64,000 nt of DNA. Source: Pterobdella sp. o SKG-2022. Taxonomy: Eukaryota > Annelida > Clitellata > Hirudinida > Piscicolidae. Each line of letters begins with the position of its first letter. Position 1 is the first letter of the stretch. This document shows, piece by piece, positions 48,360 to 59,500 of the stretch. Below the pieces are notes generated by a model that made no database searches, was not told where the DNA came from, and was given only the letters and a program-made list of their open reading frames with translations. Both the position numbers and the translations under genes were made by a program. Location of the stretch: assembly GCA_964035795.1 (NCBI GenBank), contig OZ038321.1, positions 12,055,093-12,119,092 of the forward strand. The letters run 5' to 3'.

Positions 48360-49460
48360 CTTTTTGGGGTTTTTTGAAGATTGAAAGTGAATTCTTATTG
48401 AATGTATTTTCTCTTTGTTTAAAACAATTTTGAGAAATTTTTTAAAACTTCAACACCGTCAAGGTCTAGTGCCTTGTTTTTTTATATGTATTAATACATT
48501 AGACACTTCAAAAACTCGAAGGATCATTCGGATGCTGGTACACAGGTCTCTGAAAAATTTTGTCCAAAACTTTCCCCAATAAGCTCCCGGGTCTATTTAG
48601 AAGTTTTTTAAATGTTCTTGCCATCTTTTTGATAACTATGACCTTTCAGATAATATTAAACGTTTTTCTTATCCAGAAATTAAAAAATTCCATGATTAGA
48701 AAGTTTCTAGGCAACTTTAATTGCTTTGTAAAAACCTTTTGCGTCGTACGGTCTGCAAGATTTCGTAATTCTGTAGCCTCATCAATCCCTCACTTATCTT
48801 TTTTATTTTCTCTTATTTTCTTTTGCATATTAGTTCTAGTCTTTACAAAGATTGCTTTTTTGGGATAGAGTTTAGCTGGAGAAGATGAGCTTGATAGGCC
48901 TTGGCCTTGGATTCAAGGAGGTTTTGCAAGTTATGATTGTTTTCGTCAAACCAATCTTTGATGTTTGCACTTTGCCTAGCCAAACGTAATTAGCAGTTTT
49001 TTTGCACATTGATTTTGAACATGTTCCAATACTCTTCCAGTAGATTGTAAGCTAAATCCTTTAGAGAATCGTTCAAAAAGCATTTTAAAGCTGCTGAAGT
49101 GATTGGGATTTATAACTCAGCAACATTAAGATTCGATGGTGGCTTGGAAGTCCTGAGTATGTGGAGGAACGGCCTTCACGCATTGTTTTAGACGCTGGTG
49201 TAAATACCCATCAGCCGCGGACTACTGATCGGATTGAAGAAGATAGGCAATTTTTAGATCACCTTTTCTAGACCCTTCCTTATTCGGAAAAACGGTACTT
49301 TTTTAAAAAAAACTTCACAAATACATAAGGTGCTGCCCAGTTAAATTTATTGCCTTGTAATCCAAAACGACCACTCTCCTAGCCGCCTACGTGCACTATC
49401 GGCTACGGCTCTTAGCTCGTCAAGGCTAACCGCTACATCAAATTTGTATTGCCTCGAAAC
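48360..49460 (-). mobile_element. Badly decayed LINE fragment (linker region)
   Basis: On the minus strand near 49010-48870 one reads YWNMFKINVQKN, then KDWFDENNHNLQNLLESKAK, the linker between endonuclease and reverse transcriptase in CFDP2-like LINEs. Weaker traces extend on both sides. Many stops. Assigned by pattern only. Confidence 0.5.
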
Positions 49461-50287
49461 TTTTTCGGGAAAAAATAAAATATGAGTGATTAGATTTGTG
49501 TGAGTAAGTGTTGAACAGAACCACCCTCCTCCTTTCGAAAAGTGTTCAGCGGCGAAGTTGAAACCAAAATGGCTGGAAGAAGATCTGATGTAGTGAATGG
49601 CCAGTCTGAGCTCTTATGCAAAAAGTTTTCTATTGCAATTCATATTGCGTACCAATAGATGACCGTTGACCCAGTGCTCTTTTACCGCCTGGGCACAATA
49701 CTGTTAGTTCACAAGGTAGAAAGTAGAGTTTATAAACAAGTATATTTCTAAAAATTATACTTAAATACATGAGACATATAAATTCTACAAACAATTTATA
49801 TGAATATTAAAAATAGTAGCGTTTTCAATTACAAGCAGTTTGAAGTCCTCAATCTGGAAACCCTGCTTGGTTTTATTTGGAAATGACAGGTAGTCAACAA
49901 TTTTGAACGTTAATTTATGAGCCAATTTGAGAATATTTATTAAACAATATTTGATAAAATTTTTAGTAAATTTTGTAGATAAATTAAACTTTGTTTTTTC
50001 TTGCAAGCCTTATCCAGGTTATTCCAGTTCATTTTTTTAATTTTTTAGTGGGGCATCTCAGACATTCGAGTCTGCAGGTAACTGAAGATCATTTTCTACT
50101 GAATTGTTCATTTTTATTTTCAAACTTTTTGTTTAATAACATTCTCTGTAGAGATAGTTTATCTGTATCTGTCATTGTTAATAAATTCTCTGGCTTATTC
50201 AAATATATTGTCTCAAAAAGGCATTTTCTTACATGATTGCTTATATCGGAAATAGAATTGATCGCTTTTTGGATGCCCTTTTGAAAC

Positions 50288-51011
50288 TTTTTTTTTTTAA
50301 ACTAAAATATTTAATAAGTAAATTAAAAAACAGCAAAGTCAATTTCATCAATTCCTGATTCTTCAAGAAGCTTTTTTTGGGTAAAGATACCCTTCCAAAA
50401 CTGCTCCCACCATCTCTTTCACTATTCTTTTCCTTTTCCTCAATTCTTTGAGCTGTTTATTATGCATGGCCAATACTTCTTTCCCTTCTTCAAGAGACAC
50501 TGCATTTGAATTATTTTTAAGCGTGTCCAGTTTACCACTTAAAATCTTTATCTCAGATTCAACTTGCTTAACTTTAATTTTTGCCTCCTCAATAATGAAT
50601 GTTGATTTTAAATCATTAAAAACTTTTTCAAGCTCTTTGTACTTGCCATTCAAAATATTATTTTCTTCTGTGAGTTGAGATATTTTGGAATCCATTTCTT
50701 TCAGCTCATCTCCATCCACATCTGCCAACACACTTTGATCTGCTACATAAACTACTTGTTTATTATAAGCTTTTGATTTAATTGTTCCATTAGAAACTAA
50801 CTCTTCAAGCGCTTTAACAACGGCAGTTTTACCAAGTTGATTGTGAAGATTACTGTGAATATCCGTAGCACTATACGGACGATTTTGTTTAGTTAAATAC
50901 TCCAAAATGACAGAAACAGTCTGAGCATCTTTACTTTCACTGCTCATTAAATAAAATTTTTTAATTACTTATAAGCCACCAATAAGTAGATAAACTTAAA
51001 GTTTTTGCGCG
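50288..51011 (-). mobile_element. Processed retrocopy unit of HOP2 (A-tract, candidate target-site duplication)
   Basis: The unit runs from about 64 bases upstream of the ATG to an A-tract of 11 (seen as T11 at 50288-50298 on the plus strand). ATTAAA lies shortly before the A-tract. The flanks are cttttgaaac at 50278-50287 and cttttggaac at 51012-51021, a 10-base match with one difference, as expected for a target-site duplication left by LINE machinery. It sits among decayed LINE sequence. Confidence 0.7.
50363..50947 (-). CDS. PSMC3IP: HOP2/PSMC3IP homologous-pairing protein, intronless copy
   Basis: HOP2 works with MND1 to stimulate DMC1/RAD51 strand invasion in meiosis. The frame encodes 194 residues without introns. 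An N-terminal winged helix, residues about 10-70, contains LEYLTKQNRPYSATDIHSNL, GKTAVVKALEELVSNGTIKS and YNKQVVYVADQ. A coiled coil follows to about residue 150, then KQLKELRKRKRIVKEMVGAV and LEGYLYPKK, matching the conserved RKRKR and EGYPK region. The frame then stops early (ending KAS) because of the length of a run of seven A. In the adjacent frame the sequence continues 16 codons to a stop at 50323-50325. The human protein has 217 residues and its gene several introns. Either a young retrogene or a recent pseudogene. Confidence 0.88.
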   Translation of the reverse strand: MSSESKDAQTVSVILEYLTKQNRPYSATDIHSNLHNQLGKTAVVKALEELVSNGTIKSKAYNKQVVYVADQSVLADVDGDELKEMDSKISQLTEENNILNGKYKELEKVFNDLKSTFIIEEAKIKVKQVESEIKILSGKLDTLKNNSNAVSLEEGKEVLAMHNKQLKELRKRKRIVKEMVGAVLEGYLYPKKAS

Positions 51012-51139
51012 CTTTTGGAACTATTAGTCTCCAAACAAAACTTGTAGCTTTGCTTTGTTGTGTAATTTGACTTAGCAGTGGAACGATGAGTTGCATGGTT
51101 CTATGATTCAACCCAGTACTCATGATGAGATGTATACCT

Positions 51140-52545
51140 GAAGGCTGTTGTTCACAAGCTGACGTAGTTTAAAACCTTTGACAATTCTATTGCAGTAGAT
51201 ACATGGCAGCGAGTTCTTTTCACCATGCTAATCGTTCTGCTTAAAAAAACGCCAAGTTTTCAGTTAAAACCAAATTTTTTGCATGAGTCAGTGTTCCTTT
51301 TGATTTAGTGTTTTGAAAGTTATAATTATCAAAACTTTCACAAGCAAAAACAAGATTAATAAAAATAGGCATTCTTGTTTTACGCCTGTCCTTACTTCGA
51401 AAGCTTCAATTGTTAGGCTACAACACTGCAGGTCAGTTTCTAATATAATCTTTTTATGATGTTTATTTTTATCCAAAATTCTATTCTGCTTTGAAATTTT
51501 CTAAAACCTGTTATGGCATGGAATGTCTTTTGGTAATCAAAAAAGTTTTTAAATAATGGGAAATTCCCATCTATAGACTGTTTTGTTATGATACGGAGTG
51601 CTGGTTCTTCAATCTGAGCAAGATCTTTTATATAGCTCGCAAAGATGAGAGTCTAAGCTCTTTTCTATTTCTTGCAATAAAAATGAACCCGATAATAGTA
51701 AGTAAAATTAGTCATTCGCAACTCAAAATTTTCAAAATAACTTTTTTCCATTTGGTACTTTTTTATTTCACGTTAATTTAGAAAAAGTGCGTAGCTACTT
51801 TTTAAGCTGGTTTTTGCGTCTTTTATCAAAATCTCTGCTGTAATGGCTTCAGGTTTTAGAAATTTGCGATTTGCTAGCTCTTATTTCTTTGCTAGGCCCA
51901 TCGATGTTTGGTTGTATACTGGTTAGATTCACTGTTTGGAGTTGAGTGATTTGTTAAAATATGTTCCTCATCTACTTCTTTTTCCTTTTTGGTTGGTAAA
52001 ATAGTATTTTTTGATTTCACAGTTCTCTCTAGAGTGTTCCTTGTTTTTTTCTTACTTTTTTAATGTATACATTTTTCAAATTACCATTATAAGCCTCAAT
52101 TCATACTTTTTTAGAAAACGGTTTACAGAAACTTTTCTTGGCAGCTTCATTAAATTTTTTGATGGACTGTTGCTTTTATATATTCTTTCTGCGAATCAAA
52201 ATGCTTTGATATATTGTTAATAATATTCACTTTTTTTTTTGTTATTTTCATAAGAAAAAAATTGCAGAAAACTAGTTTTTATAGTTGCATGTTTTCCAAC
52301 CAAGCACTTTGCATTTTTTTGTGTTTCCCTTGATTTTTTGTCAATGTTTATCTAAATTATCTTCATAAAATTCTTTAGAGTTTGAATTCAAGAGAAAGTG
52401 TGATTTTGAACTTTTTATTTAATTTCATTCTCGAAAAGTTGGATTTGTACCTTAGTTTATTTTTTCTATCTCGTAAAACTTTTTCAGCTTTAGTTTCAGC
52501 TTGGCAATTATAAATTGATGGTCAGTAAAACAAATATATTCCACC
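51140..52545 (-). mobile_element. Decayed CFDP2-like LINE (endonuclease end, linker, reverse transcriptase)
   Basis: On the minus strand, near 52540-52470 the endonuclease end reads CFTDHQFIIAKLKLKLK. Near 52340-52280 is DKHWQKIKGNTKKCKVLGWK. Reverse transcriptase traces include KNFFDYQKTFHAI near 51560 and EVRTGVKQECLFLLILFLLV near 51390-51330. Multiple frameshifts and stops. The HOP2 retrocopy lies just beyond its 3' part. Confidence 0.65.
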
Positions 52546-52559
52546 TTTGAAAAGAATGG

Positions 52560-54478
52560 TTTTTTTTTGATTTTAATGTCTTTGACATAAAGGGCGTGGT
52601 TCGCCTCTTCTTCTCTGACAATGTCTTTGCCTCAATGGTCCCGGAAACGGTCTCTTCCTTTAGATCCATACATTCCTCGGATGACCCAGTTTCGGATATT
52701 AATCCCGATCACATTCCTAAAGCACCAGTTATGGCAAAGTCTTCGGTTAGGAAAGCGATCTTCTCTTTTTCTAACGGTTCGGGTTCTGGACCTGATCTAC
52801 TTCACCCTCAACATTTAAGGACCTAATATCTCCCTCTCTGGGGGCCAGTGCAAATTCGGTTCTCCGGTTCATTTCTCGTTTTGCTTTTTTTGTTTAATCA
52901 ACTAAAATCCCGGACCCTATCGGGCACTTGTTCTTTGGTGCCCATCTGTACGTTATCCAAAAGAAAGGTGGTGGTATACGCCCAATAGCCGTTGGAAATA
53001 CCTTTCGTCGTCTGTTTTCCAAATTATCTCTGCATTCAGTCATGAACTCGCTCAGAGAGGATTTTTTACTTTGTCAGTTGGGCGTCGGTATCCGTTTGGG
53101 GTGTGAGTCAGCCGTCCATGCTACTCGATCATTTATTAACCACTCAGTTGAACCTAAAGTGCTTTTGAAACTCGATGTTTCTAACGCCTTTAATTCTATC
53201 GACCGTAAAACGTTCATTGGTGAGATAGCCTCTCGTTACCCGTCTTTGTACTTTTTAGTTAACGAAGCTTACTCCAATCCGTCCACTCTTTTTGCTGGCG
53301 AACATCTTTTTCAAGGGGTATTCAACAAGGTGACCCTCTGGGTCCAGCACTTTTCGCGTTGGCCGTCGACAAAATCGCCAAGAATGTGTTATCAGAGTTG
53401 AACATTTAGTGCTTGGACGATGCCACAAATGGTGGTCAGGCTAGCTTTGTCTTTGACGATGCAACAAAAATAATCAACGCTTTCAAAAAGATCGGCCTTC
53501 AAATCAACTCCAATAAGTTTAAGCTGTTCATTTTAAACCATACAGCGGACATGTACGCTGACACTGTCAAACAGTTCTCTTCTATTTTTCCGACAGTATC
53601 ATTGCTTCCGCGTCAACCTTGGTCAGTCTTGGGTTTTTTCTCACGCACGAAGCCATAGTTCCCATTCTTGATTCAAAATTAGGAGACATCCGTCGGCTTT
53701 GCTCCAAGCTAGAAGAAGTCGAACCCCACATGCTTTCACTTTGCTGAGGAAATGTTTCTTTATTCCCAAATTGGTTTATATCCTTCTAACGTGTCCTACT
53801 TTCGTTGAGCCCATGATATTATTGGAGTTCGACTCTATCATTCGTGCTGCTCTTTCGTCCATTTCCAATGTCTCTCTGTCCGACAAGAGCTGGAAGCAAG
53901 TATCTCTTCCAAACCGTTTCGGTGGTCTAGGATTTAGATCAGCGCGAGCCCTATCATTGCCATGCTTCCTCTCTTCCTCATATGCATCCTCCAGTTTCGT
54001 TAGGCTCCTTCTTTCATCTTTTCCCGACGCTCTCGCGTCTGATGACCTTCAGGGGGGTGATCGTGACGTCGTTTTAGCTAGGGAATTGTGGCAAAAACAA
54101 TGCAGTGTTGCGCCATTAGATCTTTTGGAAAGCCAACGGAAAAAGGATGATCTTTTGTGTGAGGTCGCTCTCAACGATTTGCTTGTAGACGCAGTGTCAG
54201 GATCTAGTGCAAAATCTGCGGAACTATTGAAAAGCCGCAAATATCAAGGCTTGGTGGGCAACTTCCATTTTCAACCCGTTGCATTCCAGACAACGGGCTG
54301 CTGCGGACCTTCAACCAGCAGCTTTGTTGAGGAGTTAAGTAGAAAAATTATCGAAGCGTCTGGGAATCCTTTGGAGGCAGTCTGGTTGCGCCAGAAGATT
54401 TCCCTTACAATTGTCCGCGGCAATGCTATCAGCATCCTTTCCTGTTTCCACTCTCCTTCCTCTTTCTCTCAAGTGTAA
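52560..54478 (+). mobile_element. LINE with reverse transcriptase; restriction-like endonuclease core deleted
   Basis: Related to the element at 36290-39060. Frames: NGSGSGPDLLHPQHLR (52780-52820), GGGIRPIAVGNTFRRLF and LGVGIRLGCESAVHATRSFI (52960-53140), KLDVSNAFNSIDRKTFIGEI (about 53165-53230). The catalytic box near 53400-53420 reads CLDDATNGG after a stop. The C-terminal frame 53699-54478 runs through the thumb and linker, then from RKKDDLLCEVALNDL directly to SAKSAELLKSRKYQGLVGNF and EAVWLRQKISLTIVRGNA. The cysteine cluster and PDG...DFTC nuclease core expected between them are missing. GC content is visibly higher than in its surroundings, which fits a younger insertion. Confidence 0.8.
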
Positions 54479-55350
54479 TTTGTTTTTTTTTTGAAAATTA
54501 TATTGTTATTTTTTTTCTAGTTTATGATATAAAAAATGTATTTAGTCTAAAAAATGTAAAATATCAAAGATATGTCAAATATAACTTCAAATTTTCAAAA
54601 TTGCCTTCACCGTAGTTGCTTGTTGAAAAATATAATAGGAAGCGTCAAAACATATTATTTTGCTAAGATTCTTGAAAGAATAACTGAAAAATAAAGAAAA
54701 ATAATGTTTTTTCTGATGTTTTGATTGTAAGCTTCAAATATGATTTCGTGAAAAAGTCCTATTCACTGTTTATAGTTAATAAAATTATATTGAAAATTAG
54801 TATTTACTTGAAAAACGCATTAAATTAGTTAAATATTTAAAAACTTCAATCAAGATCAAAAAAACTTTGTTAATTCTATTTTTTCACCCTAGAAACTGAT
54901 TTGAGAGATATATTGGATCTCCTTAAAGATCTTTCGCAAACTCTGTCGTTGACCTTACTCAATGGGTGTCATCAACTTTGAAGACAACATTATCTCACGA
55001 ATTGAGAATTTTTCGAAAGCGATTTTTTTTTCATTTTATTTTTTTGGCTTTTAGCCCAGTCTTATTATATTCTAAATTTTGAATAACTTCAAAAACTATC
55101 AAAAAATAAGACATCTCTTTAGAATAATCTATAATTACTTTTTTCAAATCAGTGTCAATCTTTGTTTTCAAAATTTTTTTTATTTTTTAATGTAACTTTG
55201 AAATAATCCACCATAATTTCTTTGTTTTATGATTCAACCAAAATTTCATAAAAACATAAGCAAACTTTTTAAACAGGATATTTTCTAAATATTTGAACAA
55301 AGGAAAAATTATTTTAATATCACCCTCAATAACATAAAAATATAAAATAT
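54479..55350. other. Intergenic AT-rich DNA, nothing recognised
   Basis: Between the LINE end and the collagen polyadenylation signal I see only AT-rich sequence with T and A runs. No coding potential or repeat could be supported on either strand. Confidence 0.6.
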
Positions 55351-55356
55351 TTTATT
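55351..55356 (-). terminator. Collagen polyadenylation signal
   Basis: AATAAA on the minus strand, six bases past the collagen stop codon at 55363-55365. Placed this close to the stop it implies a very short 3' untranslated region. Confidence 0.55.
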
Positions 55357-55362
55357 CAGCGT

Positions 55363-56503
55363 TTAACTAAAACACACAGGTCCAACATTGAAACCGATCT
55401 TTTGCTCAGAAGACCCATAATCTTTTGGTCTAAAATCAACAATTGGAGACTGTGTCAATCGTTTGTTTGTTATTTGAAACACAGTTGATCCACTTGCTGG
55501 ACGAGTCTGTAAATTAAATAAAGTAATATCAATAAGTTTTTAACTATTTAAATTATATGTCCACATTAAAAAAATGGTTCTCAACCATATAAACTACCTG
55601 ACAATCATCCTGAACGACGAAATCTTTTCTCATGCGGTTTGGTTTCAACTCGCTGTTGTCTGCTCCAAAAAGACTGATGCCTTTTTTCAAATTTTCAGAT
55701 CGTGAATCTTTGTAAGCTAAGGCTTTTGAGCACAAGTAAGTGAATGTTTGTGTAGATTTCGAATGCAAAGCTCTCAGAAACTGTAGCTGAGTCTCGTGTT
55801 CAGTGTATTTGATCTAAATGGTTAATGAAAGCTTTTAAAAGCTTCAGCTAATACATGTTAAAAATAAATATTTTATTGAATTTTTCACTATTCGTATCTT
55901 AATTGATAGAATACTTCAATTTTTTAAATTTCTCAAGATAAAGACCTTGAATCCTTTATCGAGTTGGCTGAAACTAGCTCTACGTTGTTTTTTGTGGTAG
56001 CTCAAAGGTGATGATGAAAAACTTTCCATGGGATGAACACAAGTTTCAACTTGAGGAGCAGTCATGTTACACCATACCTTGATGGCATCATTGTTCAGAC
56101 CCAAGTTAGGATCAATCCAATACCAGCCTTCAAACAAATTGGAAATTCATTTATTTTAAATTGTCATTACTGAAAATGGTCTTAGACGTGTATAAAAACA
56201 AAAAATCTATAAACCGCTTGCAAAGGCTGGGAACTCAAGATGGATATCTCTGCACGACTGAGCCGGTGATTCTTTGGTTCCTCTGGGTGCAATGACTGAA
56301 GAAACCTCTGTTCTCAATAAGTCTAGTTCTTCAAATATTTTTTCAACAACTTTCTCGTGCTCGTTCTCTAATACAAATTTGGGAATCCAGTTTTCTTTTT
56401 CTCCTTTTTGATTTTTGATTGATCTCTTGCTTCTTCTAAAACTATCAAATCCTCCATTGTAATCTTCATCATCATATTTGGCACCAGGAAATCCTGGCGG
56501 TCC
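55363..56503 (-). CDS. Fibrillar collagen C-propeptide (COLFI domain), four exons
   Basis: Exons 56215-56503, 55946-56127, 55598-55813 and 55363-55506 join in phase. The first holds the last triplets GPPGFPGAK, an acidic stretch YDDED (possible procollagen C-proteinase region), a basic RRSKR site and the trimerising coil ([16 protein letters not shown]). The fold follows with CRD (Cys1), [19 protein letters not shown] (Ca-binding loop and Cys4), ETC (Cys5), [14 protein letters not shown] (Cys6), DDC (Cys7) and GPVC (Cys8). The two interchain positions are changed: Cys2 is Glu (CRDIHLE) and Cys3 is Leu (DPNLGL). The usual N-glycan site before Cys6 is absent, while NMT after Cys4 is a potential new one. 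Confidence 0.93.
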
Positions 56504-59500
56504 CTGTTAATTAATATATTATATATAACTTACAAATCAAATATATAACAAAAAATCAAATAGTGAAGAAAATATATAACTGACGGGTAGTCCTTGAGGC
56601 CCTGGAGATCCAGGTTGACCTTTGTGACCTTTCAAACCACGGTTTCCTTCTCCTCCCTATGATGAAAGGAAATTTGAGCTTCAGAAAATTATTTTTTTTT
56701 CTATTTGGAAATTTTAGAAATTAATTAAATTTTACGGGAATTCCAGCTGATCCATCCGGTCCCTTTTCTCCTCTTGAGCCCTCTGGTCCCTGAATATTTT
56801 AGTTTTCATGAAAAACTAAGGTGTTATTAAAAAATAAATCTCAAAAAAAAGAATCACTGACAGAATAACCAGGTTCTCCCGAAAAACCAGTTAATCCTTG
56901 AGGTCCTCTTTCTCCTTTGGGACCAGCTTCTCCTATACTACCTGCTTGTCCAGTTGAACCTCTTGTACCCTGAGCACAATTGGTTATATATAAATGATTC
57001 ATATAGCTTAATGTATTTTTTTCTCAATAAAAAATACTGTTAAACTTGTGTTATGACTCAATTTTTTCAATCAATAACAGACATTTAAGTTTATATTGCG
57101 ATTTGAGGGACATATATAACATACTTTTTCACTTCGAGGCCCAGGTTCTCCTTTAGGTCCTGCTGGTCCATCAGGCCCCTTTAAAATTTTTATATTATCA
57201 TAAGTTGAATACCACCATATACATATTTAGATGCTTATTTAGAATAATATTTCATTTAAATTAGAAATTTTTTTGGAATTTATATTTCTTGTTGAACCAT
57301 TAAAACTTCGAAACAAGCTCGAAGTTGAAAAATAAAATCAAGAGTTATAAAACTGAACAATACAAAAATTGTGCTTTCATTGAAATTTTCAAAAAAAAAA
57401 ATGAAAACAACTTTGCAACAATGATTTGAATAATTTTTTTTTTATAGTTAAAAAAATCAATATTACAGCGGGGCCAGTTTTTCCGATAGGTCCTGGTAGT
57501 CCATTGGGTCCAACTTCACCCTACGTGAACATTTTTCATAATTAAAGCATGGGTTTTCGTATAAAGAAACTTTATTTCAATATCGACTCAAAAACACTAA
57601 CAGGATTTCCTGGAATACCTCTAGGACCTCTAGCACCGGTTTTTCCTGGAATACCCTGTTAGGATGACTTACTTTAAAAGTTTATATAAATTTCTATAAA
57701 TTTTGATTATATTTGAAATTTAATATTCCATCAGATAAAAAATCGATATTCAACTTACACTTTGACCTGGAGGTCCTCTATCACCAGCAGCTCCGTCAAC
57801 TCCTCGTTCTCCTTTTACGCCTGCATTACCTGGTTCTCCTTGCTGTCCAGGAGCTCCAATTTTCCCCTAAAAATCGATTTATATGAATTTTTTAATCACC
57901 TTGGATCACGTCTTATTTAATATTTTGAGCAACTTCCTAACTTGTTTTCCTGGACTTCCAACAGGTCCAAGCTCTCCAGGTGGTCCTTGAGGTCCCTTGA
58001 AAAACATATTTTACATTGAGCAAGTTTTAAACTCAAGCAATATTTATATAATTTTAACTGACTGGTTTTCCAAGATCTCCAGTTTTTCCTTCTTTACCAC
58101 GTGGACCAGTTTCTCCCTAAAATGTATGATTTATGAACATTTTTTACCTATACTTTAAACAGTTGGAAAGCCTTTTTGATTTATAGAAAAAAATAATTTT
58201 TATTTTCGATACCTTAGCACCAGGTATTCCTGTAGGTCCAGGGTTTCCTGAAAAACCAATCGAACCCTGAAAAAAGTTTTTTACATGAAATAAAAGTAAT
58301 TTTCAAAAAAGATTCAAAGTTTCAAAAACTACATCTATTCTACTTTAGTAAAAAAAAACATTTTTGTAATAACGTTATTTAAATATTAAAAAGTTTACAA
58401 AATAATGATGAAAAATGTAATAATAAGCGTCATTACTTGGTATCCTTTAGGTCCTCTGGGTCCACGTTTGCCAGAAACACCAGCAGGTCCAGGAAGTCCT
58501 GGGTTTCCTGGAGCTCCCTTACTTCCTTGACTTCCGGGTTTTCCCTTAAAACGATTATAATTTTAGAATTAATTGACATTGATGTAAATATTCATTTTAA
58601 AAAACATAAATACTTCAAACCTATTTAATAATGTGAAATATTACAACGTATAATTTAATGGAAAACCAATACTCACAGGTTGTCCGGCTTTTCCGTTGGG
58701 TCCTGGGGGTCCATCAAGACCCATTTCACCTTTCAATCCCTGACGTCCTTCAGGACCGATAGCTCCTGGTTGTCCTGGACCTCCCTGTATCATGAAAGAA
58801 ATTAATGAAACTCAAATTAATTTTATTAATAAAAAATTTTAACTAAAAATATCAACTCACCACTGGTCCAAGTTCTCCTGGAGGCCCAGCTGGTCCTGCC
58901 GGTCCAAGAGGACCCTGGAAATAAAAAATTCGAATGAAATATTTTAAAAATACAAGTTTTCAGTAGTTGAAATAAATATTTCTAAACTATTTGGTTATTC
59001 GTTTCAAATTTCTTTTACTTTCAAACCAGTGTCTCCGAGTTCTCCTTTGATACCTGCAATACCAGGAAGCCCGGGCTTACCTGCCCTGCCCATGTTTCCA
59101 GGCATGCCTCTGGCTCCTTCAGGACCCTGAAAGTTTTCAATAAGTTTTCAAAATTTCACATGATGTTTCAAAATGGTCAAAGTTTTAACTTTCAATTTCT
59201 CACCTGACTTCCTGGAAGTCCTTGGAATCCTCTTTCTCCGGGTTCTCCTACTGGTCCCTTTAGTGAAAATTTTTTGTTAAAATGAGTTTGAAAACAAGTT
59301 TTGTGAAAATAAAAAATATTTATAAGGTATAAAATTGTTCATTACTTGGGTTCCAATTTGACCTGGGTTTCCAACGTTACCAGCGGCTCCTGGTCCACCC
59401 TATAAAAAAAATTTTACAAATACAAATCACGTATTTCTTTGTTTTTAAAAAATTTTCATTTTTTATTTTTAATTTATAACCTGATCTCCAACGCGTCCTT

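Noticed and set aside
48560..48868. Hydrophobic plus-strand frame resembling a membrane protein
   Set aside because: The minus strand of the same segment carries LINE linker residues, so the plus-strand reading is a shadow.
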